Shown here: positions 22,665 to 30,151 of the stretch, piece after piece | Layout: the number at the start of each line of letters is the position of its first letter | How positions within the stretch are numbered: the stretch's first letter is position 1 | DNA from: RGIG5952 sp045603485 | GTDB taxonomy: Bacteria; Verrucomicrobiota; Kiritimatiellia; RFP12; JAAYLN01 | DNA length: 31,976 bases | Assembly (NCBI GenBank): GCA_045603485.1 | Contig: JAZUMF010000027.1 | Span: 1 to 31,976 of the forward strand | Reading direction: 5' to 3' | Position numbers and translations under genes: made by a program | Notes under the pieces: model-generated | Seen by the model: only the letters and a program-made list of their open reading frames with translations | What the model was told of the DNA's origin: nothing | Databases searched by the model: none

Positions 22665-23540
22665 ATGGTCGATTTGCATGTACATTCAACATTTTCAGAC
22701 GGGTGTGATAGCCCGTCTGAACTTGTTGATGCTGCGATTTCATTGGGAATTAAGGCTTTGGCTTTGACCGACCACGACACGATTGACGGTGTCGGCGAGT
22801 TTTTGGCTTCATGCCGCAAGTCGGAACTTTTTGGCATCGCTGGCGTTGAATTAAGCGCGTATGTTCCATTTGGCACTCTCCACATTTTAGGTCTTGGCTT
22901 TAATCCTGCCAATGAAGCTCTTGGCAATATGCTTTTAAGGGTTCGTAATGGCCGTGATGAGCGTAATCACCGTATATTGGAGAAACTTAATGAGCTTGGC
23001 GTCGCTTTGACATGGGAAGAGGTTCAGAGTTTTGCAGGTGATGAAGTTGTGGGAAGACCGCACTTTGCACAGGCTATGATTGCCCGCGGAATGGCAGAGA
23101 GTGTCGCAGAGGTCTTTGAGCGTTTTTTACAAAAGGGCGCGCCGGCTTATGTCGATAGGTTTAGGCCGTCACCGGCTGAATGCGTGGAGCTTATCCGTAA
23201 TGCCGGCGGTATACCTGTTGTTGCACATCCGTTGTCATGGGAATATGATATTCCCGCTTTAGAGGCTGGTCTGTTGGAGCTTAAAGAAGCCGGTTTATTG
23301 GCGATTGAGGCTTATCACTCGTCACATAGCGGTGGGGATGTCGTGGAGCTTTTGCGTTTGGCGAACAAGCATAAGTTTTTAGTCACAGGCGGTTCCGACT
23401 ATCACGGTTCGTCGGTTAAGCCTAATGTGCGGCTTGGCCTTGGCAATGGTTCAACTCCCGCTCCTGACAGTCTGTTGCCTTCGCTTATTCCGTACATGGC
23501 ACCAGAGGGGTATCTTTTCGGCAAGGAGGTTCTTGCATGA
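22665..23540 (+). CDS. PHP domain phosphoesterase (TrpH/YciV, RNase AM-like)
   Basis: A 291-residue PHP-family metal-dependent phosphoesterase. The N-terminal metal motif is DLHVHSTFSDG (His5, His7), followed by ALTDHDTIDG, GVELSAYV and HILGLGF. Later come PVVAHPLSW, IEAYHSSHS and TGGSDYHG, supplying the usual PHP ligands. Relatives act on nucleoside 3',5'-bisphosphates or as 5'-3' exoribonucleases that trim rRNA 5' ends. The start has only a weak ribosome site, but the PHP motif begins almost at once, so the ATG at 22665 is well supported. The stop overlaps the next ATG by 4 bp, implying translational coupling with the fumarase alpha gene. Confidence 0.9.
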   Translation: MVDLHVHSTFSDGCDSPSELVDAAISLGIKALALTDHDTIDGVGEFLASCRKSELFGIAGVELSAYVPFGTLHILGLGFNPANEALGNMLLRVRNGRDERNHRILEKLNELGVALTWEEVQSFAGDEVVGRPHFAQAMIARGMAESVAEVFERFLQKGAPAYVDRFRPSPAECVELIRNAGGIPVVAHPLSWEYDIPALEAGLLELKEAGLLAIEAYHSSHSGGDVVELLRLANKHKFLVTGGSDYHGSSVKPNVRLGLGNGSTPAPDSLLPSLIPYMAPEGYLFGKEVLA

Positions 23541-24442
23541 GTAGTAACGCAAAAAAATTTAACGAGCAGGTTTGGTCGCAGTCAATTAAGGAGTTGATCC
23601 GTAGGGCTTCTACGCGTTTGCCTGAAGATGTCTATTCCGCCCTGAAGGAGGCTGCTGAGGCAGCGGAAGTTCCGAGAACGGCATCGATTCTCTCGACTAT
23701 TTGTCGCAATGCCGACATCGCCAGGGCCAACTGCAAGCCAATGTGTCAGGATACCGGCACATTGACATTTTGGGTTGAGACTCCTTGCGATATTTCTCAA
23801 AACAAGATTCGTAAGGCTATTTGCCGTGCCGTTGCCGATGCTACTAGCGAGGGCTATCTTAGGCAAAATACAATTTTGCCGATAGACGGTAAATCGGTGC
23901 CGAGTAATGTTGCCGACGGCGCTCCATCGATTCATTTTGAAGAAAGCGAAGAGGTTGAGTTTGTCAGAATTTCGCTTTTGATGAAGGGCGGGGGATGCGA
24001 AAATATGAGTGCCCAATATAGCCTTCCTGACGCAACGGTTGGTGCCGCTCGCGATTTAGAGGGTGTCAGGGCCTGCGTCCTTCATGCCGTTTGGCGCGCC
24101 CAGGGAATGGGTTGCGCGCCGGGTATTCTTGGCGTTTGCATCGGTGGCGACCGTGCCGAGGGGTATGCCAATGCAAAGCGTCAGCTTTTGCGTAATTTGA
24201 ACGACGAGTCTCCCGATGATATCTTAGCTCAGCTTGAGGCAAAGATACTCGAGGAGGCGAACACTCTTGAAATCGGTCCTATGGGGCTTGGCGGCAGACC
24301 TACGCTCCTTGGCGTGAAGATGTGCGGCAAAACCCGTTTGCCGGCTTCATTCTTCGTCACAATCGCCTATTCCTGTTGGGCCTGCCGTCGATCTGCGATG
24401 GTGATAGATGTCGCAACCGGTCTCGAAAAGGAGGTGCGATAA
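23537..24442 (+). CDS. Class I fumarate hydratase alpha subunit (FumA N-terminal / TtdA-like)
   Basis: A 301-residue alpha subunit of a two-subunit 4Fe-4S hydro-lyase that hydrates fumarate to malate, or acts on tartrate or mesaconate. Signatures: CKPMCQDTGTLTFW (first cluster Cys), MKGGGCENMSAQ, MGCAPGILGVCIGGDRAEG (second), TLEIGPMGLGGRPTLLGV, and the third candidate Cys in IAYSCWACRR. In the segment usually rich in His before the third Cys this protein reads MCGKTRLPASFFV. A strong AAGGAGG site precedes the ATG. The stop codon TAA shares its final A with the ATG of the beta-subunit gene. The enzyme is oxygen-sensitive, fitting an anaerobe. Fumarase is the most likely activity but is not proven by the motifs. 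Confidence 0.9.
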   Translation: MSSNAKKFNEQVWSQSIKELIRRASTRLPEDVYSALKEAAEAAEVPRTASILSTICRNADIARANCKPMCQDTGTLTFWVETPCDISQNKIRKAICRAVADATSEGYLRQNTILPIDGKSVPSNVADGAPSIHFEESEEVEFVRISLLMKGGGCENMSAQYSLPDATVGAARDLEGVRACVLHAVWRAQGMGCAPGILGVCIGGDRAEGYANAKRQLLRNLNDESPDDILAQLEAKILEEANTLEIGPMGLGGRPTLLGVKMCGKTRLPASFFVTIAYSCWACRRSAMVIDVATGLEKEVR

Positions 24443-26136
24443 TGGCTAATCGTCCTCGTAATCTCAATGCAACCGTCAGAACAAGTTCTGTTGTCAATCT
24501 TAAATATCCCTTTACCGAGGCTGATGTCCGCAAGCTTACGATCGGCGCCGAGGTTTCAATTTCAGGCACCGTCTATACTGGGCGCGACCGTCTCCACAAG
24601 TATCTCTTTGAGGATGGCGAATCTCCCGTCGATCTGAAGGATGCTGCAATTTTCCATTGCGGTCCTATCGTCGTCAAGGACGATGAGGGGCAATGGAAGG
24701 TCGTTGCCGCAGGCCCCACAACTTCAAGCCGTGAAAATCCTTATATGCCGCAGATTATTACCGATCGCGGCGTCAGGGTTATTCTCGGCAAGGGTGGTAT
24801 GAGTGCCGAGACGCAGAACGCTTGCCGCGAGTATGGCGCTGTTTATATTCAAGTCGTCGGCGGTGCGGCGGCCTGGCTTGCAAAGTGTGTCAAGCGTGTT
24901 GATGCCGTATGGTTTCTCAATGAGTTTGGCGCAACCGAGGCGATGTGGAAGCTTGAGGTTGAAAATCTTACAGGTATTGTCGCGATCAATGCTAACGGCG
25001 AAAGTCTCTTTTCTGGAGTTGAAAAGTTTTCGCAACGGCGTCTTCGTGCATTGATTGGCTCTCCTCTGGTTTTAGACTTGAAGAGGGCAGGAAAGCCGGG
25101 AATGGAGTATCAGCAGCCTAGAGATAGCGCAGGTGATTTGCCGCCTTTGAATATCGTATTTATGGGGTCTGCCGATGTATCCTGCATAGTTCTCAAGCAA
25201 CTTGTTGAAACTCCTGGATATAAGGTCAAGGCTGTAATTACTCAGCCTGATAAGCCGTCAGGCCGTAACCGTAAATTGACTCCATGTCCTGCAAAGGCTT
25301 TTGCCTTGGAGAAGGGGCTTGAGGTTTTGGATCCGCCTAAGTTGAATGTTGATGAAGTCCGCGAGAAGATCAAGGCTTACAATCCCGATGTGATTATCGT
25401 CGTTGCGTATGGGCAGTTTTTGGGTTCAAAGATTCTTGCCATGCCCAGACTTGGCTGCTTAAATGTCCATCTTTCGCTTTTGCCCAAATACAGAGGTGCG
25501 GCTCCGATTCATCGCTGTGTCGAGAACGGAGATTCTGTCTCAGGCGTGACGATTATGCGAATGGATCAGGGAATGGATAGCGGTGACATTCTAATGCAGT
25601 GCACGACCGATATCCTGCCCGACGAGACCGCTGGTTCTCTCCACGACAGGCTTTCAGGTTTAGGAGCGAACCTTCTTATAAAGTGCCTTCCCAAATGGCG
25701 TTCCGGTCTGATAAAGCCGATCCGTCAGGACATTAATGAGGTCACCTTTGCAAATAAGCTTTGCAAGGCAGATGGATTTCTCGATTGGAACCTACCTGCA
25801 GAGCTCTTGGCTCGCCGAGTTAGGGCATTTAACCCGTGGCCTGCGTGTTATTCAATCTTTACACCACCCGGATCAGATAAGGTGGAGAGGTTGAAGGTGC
25901 TTTCCGCAAGGTGCGAAGAGTTGCCCAAGGATGTCGCTTTTGAGCCAGGTGTCGTTGCCGATATTTCATCTGAGGGTATTGCCATCGCGACCAAAGACGG
26001 TATGCTAAGGCTTCTTGAGGTTCGTCGCGAAGGCTCTAAAACCTTTAACGGACTTCAGTTCGCACAAAGCTGCCCGTTTAAGGTCGGCGATCGTTTCTCA
26101 TTTGATATGCCCCAACCGTCAAACGACGACGAATGA
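24442..26136 (+). CDS. Fusion: class I fumarase beta subunit + methionyl-tRNA formyltransferase
   Basis: One uninterrupted 564-codon frame encodes two unrelated enzymes. Residues 1 to about 205 are the fumarase beta (TtdB-like) swivelling domain: GRDRLHKYL, FHCGPIVV, AAGPTTSSREN, ILGKGGM, QVVGGAAAWLA and NEFGATEAMW. A 30-residue Gly/Pro/Arg-rich link follows. From about 236 the sequence is a full Fmt: LNIVFMGSADVSC, VITQPDKPSGRNRKLTPCPAKAFALE, VVAYGQFL and LNVHLSLLPKYRGAAPIHR (catalytic Asn and His), MDQGMDSGDIL (Asp), then an OB-like C-terminal domain. Fmt formylates initiator Met-tRNA. AAAGGAGG precedes the ATG at 24442. An internal ATG at 25102 (Met221) with AGGAAAG upstream could give separate Fmt. 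recO overlaps the stop by 4 bp. A sequencing error removing a stop is possible. Confidence 0.88.
   Translation: MANRPRNLNATVRTSSVVNLKYPFTEADVRKLTIGAEVSISGTVYTGRDRLHKYLFEDGESPVDLKDAAIFHCGPIVVKDDEGQWKVVAAGPTTSSRENPYMPQIITDRGVRVILGKGGMSAETQNACREYGAVYIQVVGGAAAWLAKCVKRVDAVWFLNEFGATEAMWKLEVENLTGIVAINANGESLFSGVEKFSQRRLRALIGSPLVLDLKRAGKPGMEYQQPRDSAGDLPPLNIVFMGSADVSCIVLKQLVETPGYKVKAVITQPDKPSGRNRKLTPCPAKAFALEKGLEVLDPPKLNVDEVREKIKAYNPDVIIVVAYGQFLGSKILAMPRLGCLNVHLSLLPKYRGAAPIHRCVENGDSVSGVTIMRMDQGMDSGDILMQCTTDILPDETAGSLHDRLSGLGANLLIKCLPKWRSGLIKPIRQDINEVTFANKLCKADGFLDWNLPAELLARRVRAFNPWPACYSIFTPPGSDKVERLKVLSARCEELPKDVAFEPGVVADISSEGIAIATKDGMLRLLEVRREGSKTFNGLQFAQSCPFKVGDRFSFDMPQPSNDDE
25089..25104 (+). promoter_or_regulatory. 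fmt: Possible internal ribosome site and start for the Fmt half
   Basis: AGGAAAG at 25089-25095 precedes an in-frame ATG at 25102 (Met221 of the fusion), with 9 bp from the AGGA core to the ATG. Translation here would give a 344-residue Fmt with a 15-residue leader before its first strand, close to normal Fmt length plus a short extension. Confidence 0.4.
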
Positions 26137-26888
26137 TACTCAAGACCGAAGCGATAGTTTTATCATCCCGTCCATTTTCGAAGACCTCGCGTATGGTCGC
26201 ATGGCTTACGCGGGATGCGGGGAGAATCGTCACTCCAGTAAAGGGAGCCTGCCGCTCTAAAAGTCTTTTCCTTGGGCAGATCGATATAGGGTACCGTTCC
26301 GAGCTTCTTTACTACGAAAGAGAATCAAACGGCGTCCACAATATTCGCGAAACTACACCATTGGACTGGCGTGAAGGGCTTCATTCTAACTGGAAGTCTT
26401 CTGTCGCTGCGGGCTATATATGCTCATTGACCTCACAGTCAGTTGAGACTTTGGTTGATTCAGCTGGGCTTTTTGATGATTTAGACAGTTCTCTAAAGAA
26501 GCTTGCCGAAGGAGCAAACCCTTTAGATGTAGTAATAGCATACGAATTTGCACTTCTTAATCATCTAGGCTTGCGACCGTCATTTGACAGTTGCGCAGAC
26601 TGCCGCTTTGCTGGTGCGGCCAATCACCAATGTAGATTTATCATTCCATCCGGTTCGCTGGGGTGCTTTGAAAAAGACGATTTTAATAAGGGATATAATA
26701 CCGTAGCGTTATCCAATGAGTTGCTTACGGCTCTTAAATGGGTTATGGGCGGCGCTCCTCAATCAAAGTTTCCTAGGGGGATTGCTCTTGGAGTAAGACG
26801 CTTCTTGGGCATCTTTATGGCGCATCACCTTGATATTTCGCTTTACTCACGGCGAGCAGCCTTTGCTTGGCTTGATTACAAATTATAG
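26133..26888 (+). CDS. recO: DNA repair protein RecO
   Basis: A 251-residue recombination mediator that helps load RecA at gaps together with RecF/RecR. The N-terminal OB domain is typical (MILKTEAIVLSSRPFSKTSRMVAWLTRDAGRIVTPVKGACRSKS). A four-Cys zinc-binding set is visible in SCADCRFAGAANHQC and the following SLGCFEKDD. The C-terminal helical part is RGIALGVRRFLGIFMAHHLD. The ATG overlaps the stop of the fusion gene by 4 bp. It is the last gene of the plus-strand run and converges with the M20 peptidase after 28 bp. Confidence 0.92.
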   Translation: MILKTEAIVLSSRPFSKTSRMVAWLTRDAGRIVTPVKGACRSKSLFLGQIDIGYRSELLYYERESNGVHNIRETTPLDWREGLHSNWKSSVAAGYICSLTSQSVETLVDSAGLFDDLDSSLKKLAEGANPLDVVIAYEFALLNHLGLRPSFDSCADCRFAGAANHQCRFIIPSGSLGCFEKDDFNKGYNTVALSNELLTALKWVMGGAPQSKFPRGIALGVRRFLGIFMAHHLDISLYSRRAAFAWLDYKL

Positions 26889-26916
26889 CGGCTCAATTGC
26901 AAGGGAAATGCGTTTT

Positions 26917-28059
26917 TTAGATTGCCGAATTTAATCTCAATAGGAGATTGATGAGCAATGCCAATCCCGGCGCCAGACTTGCCTTTTCAAGCTTTTCCTC
27001 GCGCTTGTGCATACCTTCAGAGATGCAGGTTCCAATCGTTAAGGCTGGGATACCCAGTGATAGCGGAATATTGGCATCCGTCGAGCCAGAGCAAAATGTA
27101 GGAGAAAGACCTGTCGTATCATAAAGGGCTGCCTCGGCAAACTCTTCAAGTTTAGCCTGCCTCTTTGGATCGATATTTCCGCTGCAGGGTCTTTCTCCAA
27201 GCATTTCAACCGAAATCTTAACTTCATCGCTCTTATGGGCGGATATCGTTTTTTCAAACGCGTCCTTCATATATGCGAGGCTAGGGGCGTAATCAGAACG
27301 ATATTCATAGAGGAATTCCGCATTTTGCGCAATAGTGTTGACGCTTGTACCGCCATTCACAGTACCTACATTAAAGGTCGTTTTTGCATTAGGGTAGGCT
27401 GGTGTCTGTATTGAAGACAGGTCTGATATAAGCCTTGCGCAGTGAACTATTGCGTTCTGGTTGCCAAAATCAATCCACGAATGACCACCTTCGGTTTCAA
27501 GCTTAATGCGATAGCGATGTGAGCCCACGGCTTTATTGATTATTTCTCCTGTCTCGGCATCTGCTGATATAAGAGTTGCAATTTGATTGCCGTATTTTTT
27601 GCAGATTTCACGACAGCCTTTAAGATTACCCAGGCCCTCTTCTGAGGAATTTGCGACAAAGAGAAAGTTGGTGTTAAGTTTGATGTTTTTCTCAATAAAA
27701 TATTTGAATGCAAAAGCCATTTGGACTACCCGTGCCGTGTCATCAGCTATGCCTGGGCAATAGATGTGACTCTCGTCCTCGCTGAAAGGTAGCATGGTTG
27801 TATCAGGAAAGACAACATCAGTATGAGCCATTGCAACGACTATAGGCGCTTTGGGAGCTATGATAAAAGGTACTATTACATTTTTTGCATCATCAATTCT
27901 AACATTCTCAAAGCCTAGCTCTTTAAGGTATGCATTAAGAAACTCAACGCGTTTATCTTCATTTCCAGATGGGGCTGGAATTGGCGCAAGTTTGCGAAGC
28001 ATTGCAAGCATAGCATTGTACTTGCTATTTGCATACTCAAAAATTTCTTCGGTGTCCAT
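26917..28059 (-). CDS. M20 family metallopeptidase (PepT-like)
   Basis: A 380-residue cytoplasmic dizinc exopeptidase. Metal and catalytic positions can be placed: His79 and Asp81 in AMAHTDVVF, Asp106/107 in CPGIADDTAR, the catalytic Glu140 with Glu141 in NSSEEGLG, Asp167 in ISADAETG, and a late His in GTCISEGMHKREE. The dimerisation (lid) domain includes GGHSWIDFG (His193), GTVNGGTSVNTIA and EYRSD. The layout resembles tripeptide/dipeptide-cleaving PepT or related M20 carboxypeptidases; exact specificity is open. It is the last gene in the minus-strand run after the Nudix gene (17-bp gap), so it may be co-expressed with the secreted beta-helix and GH110-like genes. Confidence 0.9.
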   Translation of the reverse strand: MDTEEIFEYANSKYNAMLAMLRKLAPIPAPSGNEDKRVEFLNAYLKELGFENVRIDDAKNVIVPFIIAPKAPIVVAMAHTDVVFPDTTMLPFSEDESHIYCPGIADDTARVVQMAFAFKYFIEKNIKLNTNFLFVANSSEEGLGNLKGCREICKKYGNQIATLISADAETGEIINKAVGSHRYRIKLETEGGHSWIDFGNQNAIVHCARLISDLSSIQTPAYPNAKTTFNVGTVNGGTSVNTIAQNAEFLYEYRSDYAPSLAYMKDAFEKTISAHKSDEVKISVEMLGERPCSGNIDPKRQAKLEEFAEAALYDTTGLSPTFCSGSTDANIPLSLGIPALTIGTCISEGMHKREEKLEKASLAPGLALLINLLLRLNSAI

Positions 28060-28076
28060 TTTTTATAAAAGTAAGG

Positions 28077-28565
28077 TTAAATACGGTCAAAGTTCCATTC
28101 AATTGGCTCGTCGCCATCATATCTCATGTGACCGTGGAATTGCCTTGGGTCATTATCAAAGATAAGAGGCAAGAAAAGTCTGTCGCCCTTCCACATAGGG
28201 AGCTCTTCGAGCTTGCCTATATCAACCCACGAAAGAGTTCCTTCGTCGTTAAGTTCAAAAGGGGTTCCCTCAAAGCCGTCGACAATAAAGATAAATGCAA
28301 GCCAGTCCTCTTTCTTAGGCCCAAAATCGGTCCAGATTATTGTGCCTCTGAGAGACATTGAGCGAACTTCAAGGCCAGTCTCCTCGCGTATCTCGCGTTT
28401 TATCCCCTCAGAGACCGATTCACCACGCTCAACTTTACCACCAATGCCGTTGTATTTGCCTAAGTTGTCGTCACTCTCTTTGAAGGTGCGATGAACCAGC
28501 AGAACGCGCTTCTTGTCGGGCGATAGAATATATGCAAGCGTACTTGCTGTCGGTTTGAATTTCAT
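28077..28565 (-). CDS. Nudix hydrolase (MutT/8-oxo-dGTPase-like)
   Basis: A 162-residue Nudix hydrolase. The full Nudix box GX5EX7REUXEEXGU is visible from GGKVERGESVSEG through IKREIREETGLEV. The protein begins MKFKPTASTLAYILSP with VLLVHR and NLGKYNGIGGKVE, as in 8-oxo-dGTP diphosphatases of the MTH1/MutT type. The C-terminal part has WKGDRLFLPLIFDND and a FHGHMRYDG segment also typical of that group. It probably clears oxidised nucleotides or a related phosphate ester. Its start overlaps the end of the GH110-like gene by 4 bp, implying translational coupling. Confidence 0.92.
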   Translation of the reverse strand: MKFKPTASTLAYILSPDKKRVLLVHRTFKESDDNLGKYNGIGGKVERGESVSEGIKREIREETGLEVRSMSLRGTIIWTDFGPKKEDWLAFIFIVDGFEGTPFELNDEGTLSWVDIGKLEELPMWKGDRLFLPLIFDNDPRQFHGHMRYDGDEPIEWNFDRI

Positions 28566-30139
28566 AAGTTTTCAAAGATTAGCTCATCAAGCTTGTCAGC
28601 GATAATGGCATTATCCGGATCTGTAAAATGATTTCCTTTAACGAGTGCCTTTTTATGGCAACGCTCTGGTACGCAATCCCGTGCCAAATCAAACCTTATA
28701 TTTGGCCCGGGGCGCATAAAGATATTGTTCGTCACCTCAACATCTCTAGAGGGGCTTGATTCCCACCAGAAGCCAGGCAAGTCATTAAAATGGAGGTCTG
28801 TACAGCAGAGATTGAAAATATTGTCGCGAATTACGACTTTTTTAGTTGTAGCAACTCTAATCTCGGGAATATCATCGATTTTGTTGCGCTCAAAGAGCAG
28901 CTCAGGTAAATGATTGTGGTTTTCGGTGTAGTCACCCTCGTCCGCAAAAGAAGAAATATCGCGGTCAAATGAAAGAACAATATCTGTCTCGTCATCATTC
29001 GTTTCAACAGCGGTAATTACCGCTCTGCCCTTTTCTTTAAGCGGCTGTGGAGTATTGATTATCAACTCGTCACCGACGCTGTAAGGGACAAAGCCGGAAT
29101 GGTGCGCGGCAGCAGCCCTGACGAGAAGCTTGTCAGAGGAGAGAACCTTTTCAACTCTAAAATAGTCGCCGTGGACATTCAAAGCATCGTCAAGCGCGTG
29201 AGAGATATTGCAGTCTCTGACAATCACCTTGCCGTTGCATTGGATTAAATGTATTGCATCGGCATTGGTTGAGATATTTTTACCCTCGGCAGGACGGATG
29301 TTTACATGATCAAATGTAATATCGCTGCACATCTGCCCTAAAAATCCCATACCAGGACCTGCCAACATCGTAACATCCTTGAAGATAACGCCTGCGGAGT
29401 TCGCCATAATGACATTTGGAGAACCGCTACTTTCAGGATCACGGATGAAAATATGCTCACCGACCTTAAAGGGGCGATAGGGGCATTCCGGGCGATAAAT
29501 CATCTTAATGCCGGTAGGTGTGGCCTCAACATCCGCAAACATCCTGCCTGCGGGTAATTTTGCGGGATTGTTTGTACAGTCACCAAGAAAAACAAAGGCA
29601 TTGAGAACGCCCCAGTCGGGAGTCTTGTTTTTACGCTCATCAATACGGATAAAGTTCAAATAAATATCGCGCGAGCAGATTTTACCCTCTGCGGTATCAA
29701 ATGTTATGGCGGCAGGACTTCCCTCAATCTTATAGTCGTACTCGTTACGGTCGATTGCCAATGAAAGATGCTTTTCATCGAAGGATTCGACGACTGCATC
29801 GATATAAAGAGGTATTGCAAAGTTTATCGTTATATCCTTGACGGTGATTGAAGATGAACCCTTTATGAAAATCGGGGTTATCAAACCGTGAAAGAGCAGG
29901 GTGGCTCCTTTACCTTCTATAGAAAGACCGTTTCTGTCTACAATCGGAATTGCGACATTGCGCTCATCATTATTATTGTTAGAGAGCTTTGGAGCGTACT
30001 TGCTGCATCCGTCAAGATAAAAGTCGTGAATACCCGGTTCAAAAATCAAAGACGCGGGTTCATTGTTGGGGATGCGCTCTAGAGCGTTGCGGACGGCAAG
30101 CGTTGCGTTTGAAAGCCCGCTCGGAATCGAAATTGTCAT
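28562..30139 (-). CDS. GH110-like right-handed beta-helix glycosidase (alpha-galactosidase homologue), no signal peptide
   Basis: A 525-residue parallel beta-helix protein. The N-terminal part (LIFEPGIHDFYLDG, NGLSIEGKGATLLFHG, ITVKDITINFAIP) and the centre match glycoside hydrolase family 110, exo-alpha-1,3-galactosidases known for removing terminal galactose from blood group B and mucin-type glycans. NADAIHL carries Asp294 and HALDDALNVHGDYFRV carries Asp317-Asp318. As I recall, a characterised GH110 enzyme uses three carboxylates with the same 23/24-residue spacing. The C-terminal half keeps VVIRDNIFNLCCTD and VEVTNNIFMRPG helix turns. There is no signal peptide, so the product should be cytoplasmic, unusual for this family. 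It lies 12 bp after the Pmp-like gene and overlaps the Nudix gene by 4 bp. The actual sugar linkage is unproven. Confidence 0.78.
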   Translation of the reverse strand: MTISIPSGLSNATLAVRNALERIPNNEPASLIFEPGIHDFYLDGCSKYAPKLSNNNNDERNVAIPIVDRNGLSIEGKGATLLFHGLITPIFIKGSSSITVKDITINFAIPLYIDAVVESFDEKHLSLAIDRNEYDYKIEGSPAAITFDTAEGKICSRDIYLNFIRIDERKNKTPDWGVLNAFVFLGDCTNNPAKLPAGRMFADVEATPTGIKMIYRPECPYRPFKVGEHIFIRDPESSGSPNVIMANSAGVIFKDVTMLAGPGMGFLGQMCSDITFDHVNIRPAEGKNISTNADAIHLIQCNGKVIVRDCNISHALDDALNVHGDYFRVEKVLSSDKLLVRAAAAHHSGFVPYSVGDELIINTPQPLKEKGRAVITAVETNDDETDIVLSFDRDISSFADEGDYTENHNHLPELLFERNKIDDIPEIRVATTKKVVIRDNIFNLCCTDLHFNDLPGFWWESSPSRDVEVTNNIFMRPGPNIRFDLARDCVPERCHKKALVKGNHFTDPDNAIIADKLDELIFENL

Positions 30140-30151
30140 TGTAGCCTACAA

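Noticed and set aside
24322..24441. In-frame extension of the fumarase beta-Fmt gene upstream to an ATG at 24322
   Set aside because: This stretch is the 3' end of the fumarase alpha gene in another frame. The ATG at 24442 has a strong AAAGGAGG site and begins the conserved domain.
26889..26916. GCAAGGGAAATGC followed by a T-run between recO and the M20 peptidase gene
   Set aside because: The stem would be three pairs at most; the T-run alone does not make a terminator.
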